Assembly: GCA_029261475.1 (NCBI GenBank)
Contig: JAJDBG010000022.1
Location: forward strand, 1-44,406
Length of the DNA: 44,406 nt
Reading direction: 5' to 3'
Origin: Nitrospinaceae bacterium
GTDB taxonomy: Bacteria > Nitrospinota > Nitrospinia > Nitrospinales > VA-1
The position numbers and the translations under genes are program-made. Of this stretch, positions 18,309 through 26,448 are shown piece after piece. Positions within the stretch are counted from its first letter, which is position 1. Each line of letters begins with the position of its first letter. Under the pieces are notes generated by a model that worked only from the letters and a program-made list of their open reading frames with translations, ran no database searches and was not told the DNA's origin.

Positions 18309-19376
18309 CTAATAAAAACCGAATATAGGGTGGCGTAAACTCTTCAATGTTTCAGATTGTTCCAAGGCTCGGGACCCTTCTCCGCCTATGCGATTTTGCC
18401 CGAGTTTGAGTGACACTAGATTGGACAGGGCAACCGACTGTGCGATTGCAATGGCCCCTTTGTCGCCAATGCGGTTGAAATTTAAATTCAATCGTTTCAG
18501 GTTTTGCAGACCTTGGGTTTTGGCAAGTGCGATGGCTCCCATGTCATCAATATTATTCCCTGAAAGATCCAGATTTTCCAGTTTTTTCAGTTTTTTTGAT
18601 TTGGCAATTGCTATTGCGCTTGAATTACTCAGACCCGCATTTTTTAAGTCCAAGTTAAGCAGTTCTGAAGCGTAAGGTAAACTCAATAAAACTTCAATGC
18701 TCAAGTCGCCTGATAAAATTTGCCCGATATCTTGTAGTCGGTTTTCTTCAAAAGATTGCTGTATGGATTTTGCTATGATGAATCTTTCGTAAAGATTTTT
18801 CCCCTTTTTCCCAAATGGATTGTAGGCGAGATCGAGCTTACGCAGGTCTTTGAGATTTTTGGAGTGGGTCAGCCGCCAGACTCCCATATCACCTATTTGA
18901 TTGTAGTTGAGATTGAGTTCCGTCAAATTCACTAATAGGCGAGAACCCGCCAGAGACATAACGCCACGGTCTCCAATATTGTTATGGTGCAGGTTTAATT
19001 TCTTTAGTTTTGGGAACGCACTCGACTCGGAAATGATTTTAGCACCAAGGTCTGTTATCTGATCGGTTTCGATAGATAAAGATGTCAGCTTGGAGAAATG
19101 TTTGGACTTTGCCAACATCTTCACTCCCTTGTCCCCTATAGCCCCATTGTAAATGATGAGGGTTTCCACTGTATCCATCAAAGGCGATTCTGCAAGTGTA
19201 TGAGCACCCGGCTCACCTAAAAATTTGTCGTTCAGCTTGAGGACTGTGGGGTGGTGCTTGAGTTTTCTTTTAATGTACTTTTCGAGGTCTGCCCCAGCCA
19301 GAGGAGCGAGGTCTGCGGCTGAAAATATTATTAAAAGTGAAATCCAAATGACTGTGCCAAATAATGTTCGTGCCAT
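18309..19376 (-). CDS. Secreted leucine-rich-repeat protein (ribonuclease-inhibitor type)
   Basis: ATG 19376 gives 355 residues that begin with a plausible signal peptide (MARTLFGTVIWISLLIIF, cleavage near APLAGA). A TTG at 19445 in frame would bury this signal behind 23 extra residues, so I reject it. About nine repeats of roughly 24 residues follow the pattern LxxLxLxxNxIGDxGAxALAxS, as in the RI-like LRR class. The fold is a solenoid used for protein binding, probably in the periplasm or at the cell surface. There are no catalytic motifs. A second LRR protein of the same repeat class, without a signal, begins at 43826. Function unknown. Confidence 0.85.
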   Translation of the reverse strand: MARTLFGTVIWISLLIIFSAADLAPLAGADLEKYIKRKLKHHPTVLKLNDKFLGEPGAHTLAESPLMDTVETLIIYNGAIGDKGVKMLAKSKHFSKLTSLSIETDQITDLGAKIISESSAFPKLKKLNLHHNNIGDRGVMSLAGSRLLVNLTELNLNYNQIGDMGVWRLTHSKNLKDLRKLDLAYNPFGKKGKNLYERFIIAKSIQQSFEENRLQDIGQILSGDLSIEVLLSLPYASELLNLDLKNAGLSNSSAIAIAKSKKLKKLENLDLSGNNIDDMGAIALAKTQGLQNLKRLNLNFNRIGDKGAIAIAQSVALSNLVSLKLGQNRIGGEGSRALEQSETLKSLRHPIFGFY

Positions 19377-19553
19377 AGTGGTTTTGAAAGTGAAATTAAT
19401 AGAAGCTGGGTTGCGGCCCGGGAGAACATAAAAAACGATGCGCAACAGGGTGGAGCAAAAGTGTCAGCCTGTGAGGGGGAAGTGATAAAAAGCTATTTTG
19501 AACTTTTCCCCTGAAGAATCTAGGTTTTCGTAAAAGTATTTATAAAGATTATT

Positions 19554-20600
19554 CTACTTAGGATCATTCTTGTTTTCAACTTTGTTCAGGCGAGATTCAA
19601 GCTCGCGAATTTTGCGAACCATATTGGGCAGTTTTGGGAAGACGGCTACATATTTTCTCCAAATAGCGGCGGTTGCTGCGGGGAACCCACTGACCACCGA
19701 TCCGCTCGGAAAATTTTTTGTCACCGCTGTTTTGGCTGCAACAGTCACCTGATCGCCTAAAGTTATATGGTCTACCAAACCCGATTGGCCGGCTATAACG
19801 GTGTAACGTCCAAGCTTGCAACTGCCTGCCAACCCTGATTGTGCGACCAAAATAGAGTTTTCTCCAACCTCGCAGTTGTGAGCGATTTGTACGAGATTGT
19901 CGATTTTCGTCCCTGCTTTGACGACGGTAACTCCCAGACCTGCTCGGTCGATACAGGAATTTGCCCCCACTTCGACACGATCTTCAATCACAACTTTACC
20001 GATTTGATTGATTTTATAATGCTGACCGCTTTTGTCCAATGTGTAGCCGAACCCATCGGCACCGATGACAACGCCTGCGTGAAGAATGACATCAGCTCCA
20101 ATCTGCGTTTCTGGATACAAGGTCACATTGGGATGAAGTACGCTACCGCGTCCGATTCGGCAGTGTTCTCTTATGGTAGCACCCGACATGACGACGACCC
20201 CGTCTTCCAGGATGGAGTGATCTCCGATGCTTGCAAAAGCCGAAATGGATACATCCTTACCGAGCTGGACGTTTTTGCCGACATCTGCTTTAGGTGAAAT
20301 GCCCGGTGCGGGCTTTTTCAGTGGGTGAAATTCATTCACTAATTCGGCAAAGGCCAAGCCTGGATTGGTTGTTACGATCTGCTGAAGATCAATGTCGTAT
20401 TCGCAGTCGACCAGTACCGCAGAAGCATGGCTTCCTTCCAGGCGAGGTAGAAATTTTTTCTTTGATATGAAAACGATATCGCCGGGCTTTGCGCTTTCGG
20501 GGGTTGAAACACCGGTGATCATCGTTTCAGGGTTTCCCGTTGCTTTGCCTCCTACTGAATCTGCGATTGCAGAAATGCTGATTTTTTTTTGAGATGGCAT
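19554..20600 (-). CDS. lpxD: UDP-3-O-acylglucosamine N-acyltransferase
   Basis: ATG 20600 gives 348 residues and leaves a 10-base gap after lolD; a start at 20669 would overlap lolD and add a non-family extension. LpxD adds the second acyl chain to the lipid A precursor. Seen are the N-terminal uridine-binding domain (TGVSTPESAKPGDIVFISKKK), a left-handed beta-helix of hexapeptide repeats (residues about 110-290), the catalytic His region QIAHNCEVGENSIL, GADGFGYTLDKSGQHYKI, and the C-terminal helix RKIRELESRLNKVE. It is the last gene of the lolC/E-lolD-lpxD unit. Confidence 0.95.
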   Translation of the reverse strand: MPSQKKISISAIADSVGGKATGNPETMITGVSTPESAKPGDIVFISKKKFLPRLEGSHASAVLVDCEYDIDLQQIVTTNPGLAFAELVNEFHPLKKPAPGISPKADVGKNVQLGKDVSISAFASIGDHSILEDGVVVMSGATIREHCRIGRGSVLHPNVTLYPETQIGADVILHAGVVIGADGFGYTLDKSGQHYKINQIGKVVIEDRVEVGANSCIDRAGLGVTVVKAGTKIDNLVQIAHNCEVGENSILVAQSGLAGSCKLGRYTVIAGQSGLVDHITLGDQVTVAAKTAVTKNFPSGSVVSGFPAATAAIWRKYVAVFPKLPNMVRKIRELESRLNKVENKNDPK

Positions 20601-20610
20601 GGCTTTATTT

Positions 20611-21342
20611 TTAGAGGGTACTGTTTTTATCCAGTGGGCCGAGTTTCCCATCTGTAAGTTGAAGAACACGGTCGAGACTGCTAGCCAGTTTTTGGCTGTG
20701 GGTGACTATGATAAAAGTCTGATTTTTTTCCTTGTTTAACTTTCGAATCAATTCCATGAAGGCACCACCGGCCTTGGCGTCAAGGTTTCCCGTAGGTTCA
20801 TCCGCCAGAGTTAACTTTGGCTGGTTGATCAGGCCTCGCGCCAATGCAACGCGTTGCGTTTCCCCGCCTGATAACTCACTGGGTTTATGATGCAAACGTT
20901 CCTTAAGACCCATTTCAGTGAGTAGAGATTCTGCCTTTTCACGCGCTATTTTTTTGTTGTCACCGCGAATGAGTGCAGGAAACATTGTATTTTCCAATGC
21001 CGTAAAATCTGAAAGTAGATTGAACATTTGGAATACAAAGCCGACGTTGGTATTGCGAAACTTTTCAAGGTATCCTTTTTTCTGCTGAAATATATCGTTC
21101 CCTTCAAATAAAATTTTCCCCGCATCTGGGCGATCGACCCCTCCCAAAATATGGAGGAGTGTGCTTTTACCCACACCCGATGCACCGACGATTCCAAGCA
21201 TTTCCCCTTTTTGAACCTGTACGTCCATGCCTTGCAATACTTTTAATTCGCTGTGCAAGGTTTTGAACGATTTGTAAACCCCCCGCGCCTCTAACAGCGG
21301 AGAAGTATTTTGAGGGGCATCGGGGCGTTTCGCCTCACTCAT
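20611..21342 (-). CDS. lolD: Lipoprotein-releasing ABC transporter ATP-binding protein
   Basis: 243 residues. Walker A is GASGVGKST, the Q-loop [14 protein letters not shown], the signature [15 protein letters not shown] and Walker [15 protein letters not shown]. Together with the neighbouring permease it powers release of outer-membrane lipoproteins from the inner membrane to LolA. The start overlaps the permease stop by eight bases, so the two are translationally coupled. The family (LolD/MacB-type) could serve other FtsX-type exporters; the permease identity supports LolD. Confidence 0.92.
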   Translation of the reverse strand: MSEAKRPDAPQNTSPLLEARGVYKSFKTLHSELKVLQGMDVQVQKGEMLGIVGASGVGKSTLLHILGGVDRPDAGKILFEGNDIFQQKKGYLEKFRNTNVGFVFQMFNLLSDFTALENTMFPALIRGDNKKIAREKAESLLTEMGLKERLHHKPSELSGGETQRVALARGLINQPKLTLADEPTGNLDAKAGGAFMELIRKLNKEKNQTFIIVTHSQKLASSLDRVLQLTDGKLGPLDKNSTL

Positions 21343-22600
21343 AACGCAGACCTTCGGAGGGCTCCATGCGGGAAGCTTTCCAAGCAGGATAAAGCGATGC
21401 TGTGAAGCAAATCAATATTGAAAATAGGACGATGAGTGCTGAATCGGTGTATTGGATTTCTGATGGAAGTTGGTCGAGATAATAGATATCACTGGGGAAG
21501 GCGGTGATGCCAAAAATGCTTTCAATAAAGCCGACGATCTCGTTCAGATTGGGAACAATAGTGAAACCGCCAATGCATCCCAAAAAAGTTCCAACGAGAC
21601 CAATGATGAGTCCTTGCATGCTAAAGATTTTCATGATGCTGGCTTTGCTTGCCCCCATAGATTTTAGCACTGCAATCTCTTTTGACTTTTCCATGACAAT
21701 CATGAATAGGGTGCTGATGATATTGAATGCGGCTACTAATATTATAAGAATAAGAATGATGAACATGACGATTTTTTCCAGTTTGAGTGCTGAAAAAAGA
21801 TTCTTGTTCATTCTCATCCAGTCGCGAACATAAAAGGGAAACCCCAGTTTTTTCTGGAGTCTTTGCGCGATTTCGCCAGCTTGTTCTATGTCCTTAACGC
21901 GTATTTCGATTCCGGTGACTCTGTCACGCATGGCAAAAAACTTTTGCGCTGAGCTGAGCGAAATGAAGCCCAGGTTGGAATCGTATTCGTACATGCCAGA
22001 TTCGAAGGTTCCTACGACACGCAGGAATTTCATTTTTGGAATGAGTCCCATAGGGGTGATGCGTGGGGCAGGTGAGATCATGGACACGACGTCTCCCTTG
22101 GAAACGCCGAGACGGTTGGCGAGCTCTTTACCAAGAATGAGCCCATCTCTTCCTTCACCGTTTTTTGTCTTAGCAGGTGAGAGATCGGCTAAAGCTCCAG
22201 AGACCAGATTTTTTTCCAAATCGGAAACTTTGGCCTCTTGTTCGGGGTCGATGCCTCTCATAACAATTCCGGAAACTCTCCCGTTATGAGTCAGCATGAC
22301 TTGGTTCATGATGAATGGAGCGGCGGCTTCAATGCCTTCGGTGCTTACTGCCGCCTCAATGACCTGCCTGTATTCTTTGATTGGGGAACGATCAATCTGG
22401 GTGATGATGACATGACTGGTTGCGCCCAGGATTTTATCGCGCAAATCCTTGCTGAATCCAGACATGACTGCAATGACAACAATCAAGGCTAAAACGCCCA
22501 ATGCGACGCCGCCGATAGATATCCAAGTGTTCAGGGATATGAACTTCTGTCGATTTCTAACGCCAAGGTGTCTTAGACAAATGAATAGTTCGTAGGACAT
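21335..22600 (-). CDS. lolC: Lipoprotein-releasing ABC transporter permease (LolC/LolE family)
   Basis: 421 residues with four membrane helices: one near residues 28-50, a periplasmic domain to about 270, and three between about 275 and 410. Family features are the opening MSYELFICLRHLGVRNRQKFIS, GVALGVLALIVVIAVMSGF, the lipoprotein-recognition loop region near GRVSGIVMRGIDPE, and the tail [19 protein letters not shown]. Only one permease gene is present, so the transporter may be a homodimer (LolF-like use) or the second subunit is elsewhere. No Shine-Dalgarno is seen; an 11-base palindrome (22607-22617) sits seven bases before the ATG and could be an operator. Confidence 0.9.
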   Translation of the reverse strand: MSYELFICLRHLGVRNRQKFISLNTWISIGGVALGVLALIVVIAVMSGFSKDLRDKILGATSHVIITQIDRSPIKEYRQVIEAAVSTEGIEAAAPFIMNQVMLTHNGRVSGIVMRGIDPEQEAKVSDLEKNLVSGALADLSPAKTKNGEGRDGLILGKELANRLGVSKGDVVSMISPAPRITPMGLIPKMKFLRVVGTFESGMYEYDSNLGFISLSSAQKFFAMRDRVTGIEIRVKDIEQAGEIAQRLQKKLGFPFYVRDWMRMNKNLFSALKLEKIVMFIILILIILVAAFNIISTLFMIVMEKSKEIAVLKSMGASKASIMKIFSMQGLIIGLVGTFLGCIGGFTIVPNLNEIVGFIESIFGITAFPSDIYYLDQLPSEIQYTDSALIVLFSILICFTASLYPAWKASRMEPSEGLRYE

Positions 22601-22805
22601 GGCAAGCCGCTAAGCGGGTGTGGGTAGTGAATAAACGAAGAATACTTCCAGAATAATCTGCTCATAAAACTGCACCGGGATCCATTCGTTCGGTAAGCTG
22701 TTGAGCAAGTTACCATGAGGGAACTCCCGGTTCGTATCGATGGACTGTGTTATCTAAAGTCTGATCAATAACGGGGTTTCCCCATTGCTTCTGGACGATT
22801 CGATT

Positions 22806-24209
22806 TTATGAGGCTTGAGGTAGGGCTGGCACCTCTTGTTCGATATCGGTACTTTCTTCAATCACCGCGGGGACTTCTATGTTCTCAGGCAAACTGAACT
22901 GACAAACAAGGCTGTTCCAGCTGGAGCATTTTTCACAATGGTGAGCCCAGTCTTTTGTCACAGCACCACAATCACTGCAGACATACTCCAGGTTTTGATG
23001 GCGTGCCTTGAGTGATAGAGAAGATAAAATCTCTTCGGCCTCGGCATTGCTTCCTTGTTCTTGATAAGCAGATGCGAGCAATAGAGCTTGTTTCAAAGAG
23101 GTCGCTTCACCGTGAGTCTTCAAGGCTGCGATGGCCGCATCGACATTTCCATCGTCGAGATAAAACGCAACCAGCATCAGGACCAGATTTTCCTTGGAGG
23201 AAGAACTTGGATCTTTGATAGCGGTTTCGTAAGTTTTGATAACTTCACTTTGATAATTTTTGATGCCACTTTGTTTCATGGCAGATTGCCAACGTGCGAG
23301 GCAAGAAATAGATCCTGTTTGCTGAAATCCTGCCTTCCAGCTTTTAATGGCTTGAGCGATTTTCCCGGATTGCATGTGCGCATCACCAAGCTTGACATAT
23401 GCGGGGATGCAGTTAGGGTCGACTTTCAACGCACGCCGCAACTCATTTAGAGCGGTTTCATATTGAGCCGTTGAAAAATGATCCAGAGCTTTGTTGAATG
23501 TGTACTCTGCCAATTTGTGATTTGCCTGATTCCGCTCCGCACCTATTTTTGCTAGAGAAACGATTTTGTTTTGAATGTCGCATAATCCACGCCAGTCTTT
23601 ATTTTTCTCAAGAGCGGCTATCATACTAATCAAAGGTCGACTGGATCGGGTGTCCTTGTTACGGATTTTCTTCAGGGTTTGGACTTGCTCATCAATTTTT
23701 CCTGCACCCGCATAATCTTCAGCCAATTCATAAAGCGCGGCTAAATTATCTGGAGCACTTTCGCATAGGCTGGAATGAATATGAATTGCGCGGTCGTAAT
23801 CCTTTAAGTTTCGATACACTGTCCCCAGTTGCAAAAGGGCACCTGCGTGCGTAGGATTTTCGCTGATAATTTTTTTGAAAGCGTGTGCGGCCTGTTCATA
23901 GTTTTGGCATAGACTGGCATTGCTACCCTTTTCCATAAGGATATCCCATTGCAGTCGTTCTTTTTCTTTCCGTTTTCTAGTCATTGATTCTCCAACGTCG
24001 GAGATCGTTCGCTTGAATTGGGATATCCAGTATATGAGCAAGCTAGAGATAACTCCCGCCATGATAGAGCCCAATAAGAAAATGACCATGGGCATATGGA
24101 GCGTTTCGTGCTCGGTCAGGTGGAAATCAATTTTCTGAGGATTCAGAAATGCTACATAAATGGAAAGAAGCGTGAGAACCGTAATGGTGACTATGATTTT
24201 GATCGACAC
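22806..24209 (-). CDS. lapB: LapA-LapB fusion: membrane-anchored TPR protein with C-terminal rubredoxin-type metal site
   Basis: 467 residues. The first 75 resemble LapA (DUF1049): a helix, then FLNPQKIDFHL, then a second helix (VIFLLGSIMAGVISSLLIYW). About ten TPR units follow from residue 90 to 395. The C-terminus carries CSDCGAVTKDWAHHCEKC, the two CxxC pairs of the LapB rubredoxin-like knuckle. In E. coli LapB controls LPS by presenting LpxC to FtsH, and LapA is a separate adjacent gene. Here both appear in one chain. It lies upstream of lolC/E, lolD and lpxD on the same strand, with a 205-base gap without genes, fitting an LPS/lipoprotein neighbourhood. Confidence 0.85.
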   Translation of the reverse strand: MSIKIIVTITVLTLLSIYVAFLNPQKIDFHLTEHETLHMPMVIFLLGSIMAGVISSLLIYWISQFKRTISDVGESMTRKRKEKERLQWDILMEKGSNASLCQNYEQAAHAFKKIISENPTHAGALLQLGTVYRNLKDYDRAIHIHSSLCESAPDNLAALYELAEDYAGAGKIDEQVQTLKKIRNKDTRSSRPLISMIAALEKNKDWRGLCDIQNKIVSLAKIGAERNQANHKLAEYTFNKALDHFSTAQYETALNELRRALKVDPNCIPAYVKLGDAHMQSGKIAQAIKSWKAGFQQTGSISCLARWQSAMKQSGIKNYQSEVIKTYETAIKDPSSSSKENLVLMLVAFYLDDGNVDAAIAALKTHGEATSLKQALLLASAYQEQGSNAEAEEILSSLSLKARHQNLEYVCSDCGAVTKDWAHHCEKCSSWNSLVCQFSLPENIEVPAVIEESTDIEQEVPALPQAS

Positions 24210-24292
24210 GATTTATTTCTACCAATTTAAAGGTTAACGTATAGGTTGATGCGCTTTATTATAGATATAATTTATTAGTCTGCAAGGGATTC

Positions 24293-24670
24293 CTAAATCG
24301 TTGGCTCCTGTGGGAGTTTTCGATTTTCCTCTTCCAGCTTACTCAAGCATTGGACGCAATGTATGGCAAAGGGCATAACTTCCAGCCGAGCCTTAGGGAT
24401 CGGCTTTTCGCACTCAGTACAAATGCCATAGCAGTCGTTCTTAATATTTTCTATAGCCAGCTCAACGAGTTTGAGTTTTTGCCATTCTTGCTCGCCGATG
24501 TTCATCCGCAGTTCCTTCGAGTAAGTTTCCACTGCCTCGTCGGAAATATCTGCTGCAGGACCGCTTTCAAACTTCCTGTTTGCTGATTGTTTTGTTTCTG
24601 AGCCGCTGACTATAGAAGATTTTATTTCTAATAGTTTATTTAAAAATTGCTCTGACTGATTTTGTTTCAT
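24293..24670 (-). CDS. DksA/TraR-family zinc-finger transcriptional regulator
   Basis: 125 residues. The N-terminal part is helical with the acidic tip DISDEA (D41, D44, A46), matching the DxxDxA motif that DksA inserts into the RNA polymerase secondary channel. A C-terminal zinc finger has CTEC (C84, C87) and HCVQC (C105, C108). The finger opens with YGICTECEKPIPKARLE, typical of the family. It probably modulates rRNA and amino-acid promoters together with ppGpp. It sits 24 bases after rsfS in the nadD-rsfS unit. It is shorter than E. coli DksA (151), so true DksA versus a paralogue is uncertain. Confidence 0.88.
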   Translation of the reverse strand: MKQNQSEQFLNKLLEIKSSIVSGSETKQSANRKFESGPAADISDEAVETYSKELRMNIGEQEWQKLKLVELAIENIKNDCYGICTECEKPIPKARLEVMPFAIHCVQCLSKLEEENRKLPQEPTI

Positions 24671-24694
24671 AATTTATAAATGCTCCATCAGCCC

Positions 24695-25048
24695 TCAGCA
24701 TTCTGCTTCCCTGTATACAGGAGCATCTCCCCAGAGCCGTTCAAGGTCGTAAAATTCTCGGGCGTCCTTATGGAAAACATGGACAATAATATCCATGAAA
24801 TCAATTATCACCCAAGTGGCAGTCGTGTAGCCCTCGGTGAAGGACGGCTTCATACCAGCCAAAAGTGTTTTCTCTATCACCGCATCGGCAATTGCTTGCA
24901 CCTGTGCTTTGGAGGAACCACTACAGATCATAAAATAATCAGTTAAATCTGAACGTCCTCTTAAATCAAGAAGAACGACATCGATCGCCTTTTTTTCGAC
25001 AGCTGCCGAAAGGACGATTTGCTGCAAACCATCAAGAGTTTCTTTCAT
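24695..25048 (-). CDS. rsfS: Ribosomal silencing factor RsfS
   Basis: 117 residues from ATG 25048. RsfS binds uL14 on the large subunit and blocks subunit joining during starvation. Family blocks are DVVLLDLRGRSDLTDYFMIC, SGSSKAQVQAIADAV and WVIIDFMDIIVHVFHKDA, then FYDLERLWGDAP. A GTG at 25054 is also in frame, but it is part of the GAGGTG ribosome site before the ATG, so the ATG is preferred. It lies 18 bases after nadD, the common nadD-rsfS pairing. Confidence 0.95.
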   Translation of the reverse strand: MKETLDGLQQIVLSAAVEKKAIDVVLLDLRGRSDLTDYFMICSGSSKAQVQAIADAVIEKTLLAGMKPSFTEGYTTATWVIIDFMDIIVHVFHKDAREFYDLERLWGDAPVYREAEC

Positions 25049-25066
25049 TGCCACCTCAGGCAGGGG

Positions 25067-25738
25067 CTATAGATATAATCGTTCGTGAATAATATATTGT
25101 TCGACTTCACTGGGCAACATTTTTTTAACGGATATTCCTCGTTGAACATTTTCCCTAATGCGAGTGGAGGAAATATCCAGCAATGGACATTCAAAAAAAG
25201 TGACCGTTTTCCCGGTTTTATTATTTTTGAAGCCGATGGAATGGGGGCTTGTTTTGCAAGGAATCATTGCTCCCAGAGTGAGAAGGGGTATTTTTTGAGT
25301 CAAATCCTTGCTGGTTCCCCAAGAAAACCCTGGACGAGTGCCAATGATGAAGTTTGCGTACCCCATTAATTCCTTGGCATCCTTCCAAGTGTGGATTTGT
25401 TCAAATGTGTCGGCACCAAGAATCAAGTAGAGATCTTCTTTGCAAGATCGTGCATGGATTGCTTTGAGAGTTTCAATACTATATGTAACTTCTTTTTTCT
25501 GAAGCTCAATGTTGTCGAGCCTGAACTGTGGCTTTCCGGACAAGGCGTGTTGTAACATTTCCCAGCGAGCGGTTGGCGATGCCTGCCCTGCGGATTTATG
25601 CGGCGACTGGTGGGTAGGTATAAATAGGACTTGGTCCAGTAGAAAAAAATCGAGCGCGGACTGGGCTAAACTCAAGTGCCCCAAATGAACAGGATCGAAA
25701 GACCCTCCCAATATTCCTGTCTTTACTGTTTCACCCAT
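25067..25738 (-). CDS. nadD: Nicotinate-nucleotide adenylyltransferase
   Basis: 223 residues. NadD transfers AMP from ATP to nicotinate mononucleotide, the penultimate step of NAD synthesis. The nucleotidyltransferase motif GGSFDPVHLGH (residues 11-21, H18 and H21) and the second motif DISSTRIRENV are both intact, along with FIPTHQSPHK and LILGADTFEQIHTWKDA. It is the first gene of nadD-rsfS-dksA-like, on the minus strand, diverging from the pilin gene across 272 bases. Confidence 0.96.
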   Translation of the reverse strand: MGETVKTGILGGSFDPVHLGHLSLAQSALDFFLLDQVLFIPTHQSPHKSAGQASPTARWEMLQHALSGKPQFRLDNIELQKKEVTYSIETLKAIHARSCKEDLYLILGADTFEQIHTWKDAKELMGYANFIIGTRPGFSWGTSKDLTQKIPLLTLGAMIPCKTSPHSIGFKNNKTGKTVTFFECPLLDISSTRIRENVQRGISVKKMLPSEVEQYIIHERLYL

Positions 25739-25929
25739 CTGATTTTACAATTTGAAGTCTTGTTGGGCTGTTTTGGGGCCTTTTATTAACAAATAGCGGC
25801 ACAAATAGTGACGAAAAATGTCAGTTCTTTGTGTTTTTTTGAAGAGCTGTGAAGAATGTTGACCCTTTATTAGTTGCAACTTGCTTTTTATCAAGGCCTT
25901 TCAAACTATGTGGTCAATTAAGCCCAAAA

Positions 25930-25945
25930 AGGAATAACATTTGCT
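25930..25945 (+). promoter_or_regulatory. Candidate sigma-54 promoter of the pilin gene
   Basis: A GG at 25931-25932 and a GC at 25943-25944 are separated by exactly ten bases, and the -12 part reads TTGCT, matching the sigma-54 consensus TTGC[AT]. The -24 part (AGGAATA) keeps only the GG. It lies 66 bases before the pilin ATG and would start transcription near 25956. Pilins are often sigma-54/PilR-controlled, which supports the call. A GAGGAGA ribosome site is at about 25997-26003. Confidence 0.45.
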
Positions 25946-26010
25946 TATACCAGTGTAAACAAATTGTGTTTGAAAGAAAAGTTATAAACGAAAGAAGAGG
26001 AGATTAGAAC

Positions 26011-26388
26011 ATGCTTGCTAAATTGAATGAAGCAAAAAATCAAAAGGGTTTTACCTTGATCGAGCTGTTGATCGTTATTGCAATCATCGGTATTTTGGCC
26101 GCCGTTGCAATTCCCCAGTTCAGTCAGTACAAAAGACGAGCCTACCATTCGGATGCTAAAGCGAATCTGCACAATCTTTACCTTGCCTGCAAAGCGTATT
26201 GGGGAGATAACTCAGGTTCCGATGCTTGTTCCTTGACGGAAGCAAAGAAATCTACGTTTGGATATCAGCAGTCCACAAACGTGGATGTAACGATTGGTAC
26301 GACAAACGAGTCTGGTTTTGCCGCAACGTCTACGCATGACAGTGGAAACACTGTTTTCTCCATCGACTCTGCTGGTAACATCACTTAA
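26011..26388 (+). CDS. pilA: Type IV major pilin (PilA-like) prepilin
   Basis: 125 residues: a 13-residue positively charged leader, the prepilin peptidase site KG|FTLIELL, the canonical hydrophobic helix ([19 protein letters not shown]5 present), and a small C-terminal part of about 60 residues. The mature protein has C47 and C60, a possible disulfide. Mature residues F1, F24, Y27 and Y32 fall at the same positions as in Geobacter PilA, followed by Y44, Y50 and W51. Strong ribosome site. The gene ends with a very clear terminator, giving a monocistronic, probably abundant, mRNA. The main role is type IV pilus assembly (motility, attachment, DNA uptake). Confidence 0.93.
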   Translation: MLAKLNEAKNQKGFTLIELLIVIAIIGILAAVAIPQFSQYKRRAYHSDAKANLHNLYLACKAYWGDNSGSDACSLTEAKKSTFGYQQSTNVDVTIGTTNESGFAATSTHDSGNTVFSIDSAGNIT

Positions 26389-26409
26389 TTTAGCACTTTT
26401 TGTGAAATG

Positions 26410-26448
26410 CCCCGTCCGGAGTATTCTCCGGGCGGGGTCTTTTTTCTT
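26410..26448 (+). terminator. Intrinsic terminator of the pilin gene
   Basis: The arms 26410-26421 and 26426-26437 form a 12-base-pair GC-rich stem with one G-U pair and a TATT loop, followed by TCTTTTTTCTT (26438-26448). The T run ends exactly where the next possible ATG (26449) begins. Confidence 0.93.

Noticed and set aside
19377-19445. TTG start at 19445 for the secreted LRR gene
   Set aside because: It would place 23 residues before an otherwise normal signal peptide.
19459-19518. GGGGAA/TTCCCC inverted repeat after lpxD as a terminator
   Set aside because: The loop is about 25 bases and no T run follows on the minus strand.
22690-22745. A GGTTCGTATC stretch resembling a tRNA T-loop
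   Set aside because: No acceptor, D or anticodon stems can be paired around it on either strand.
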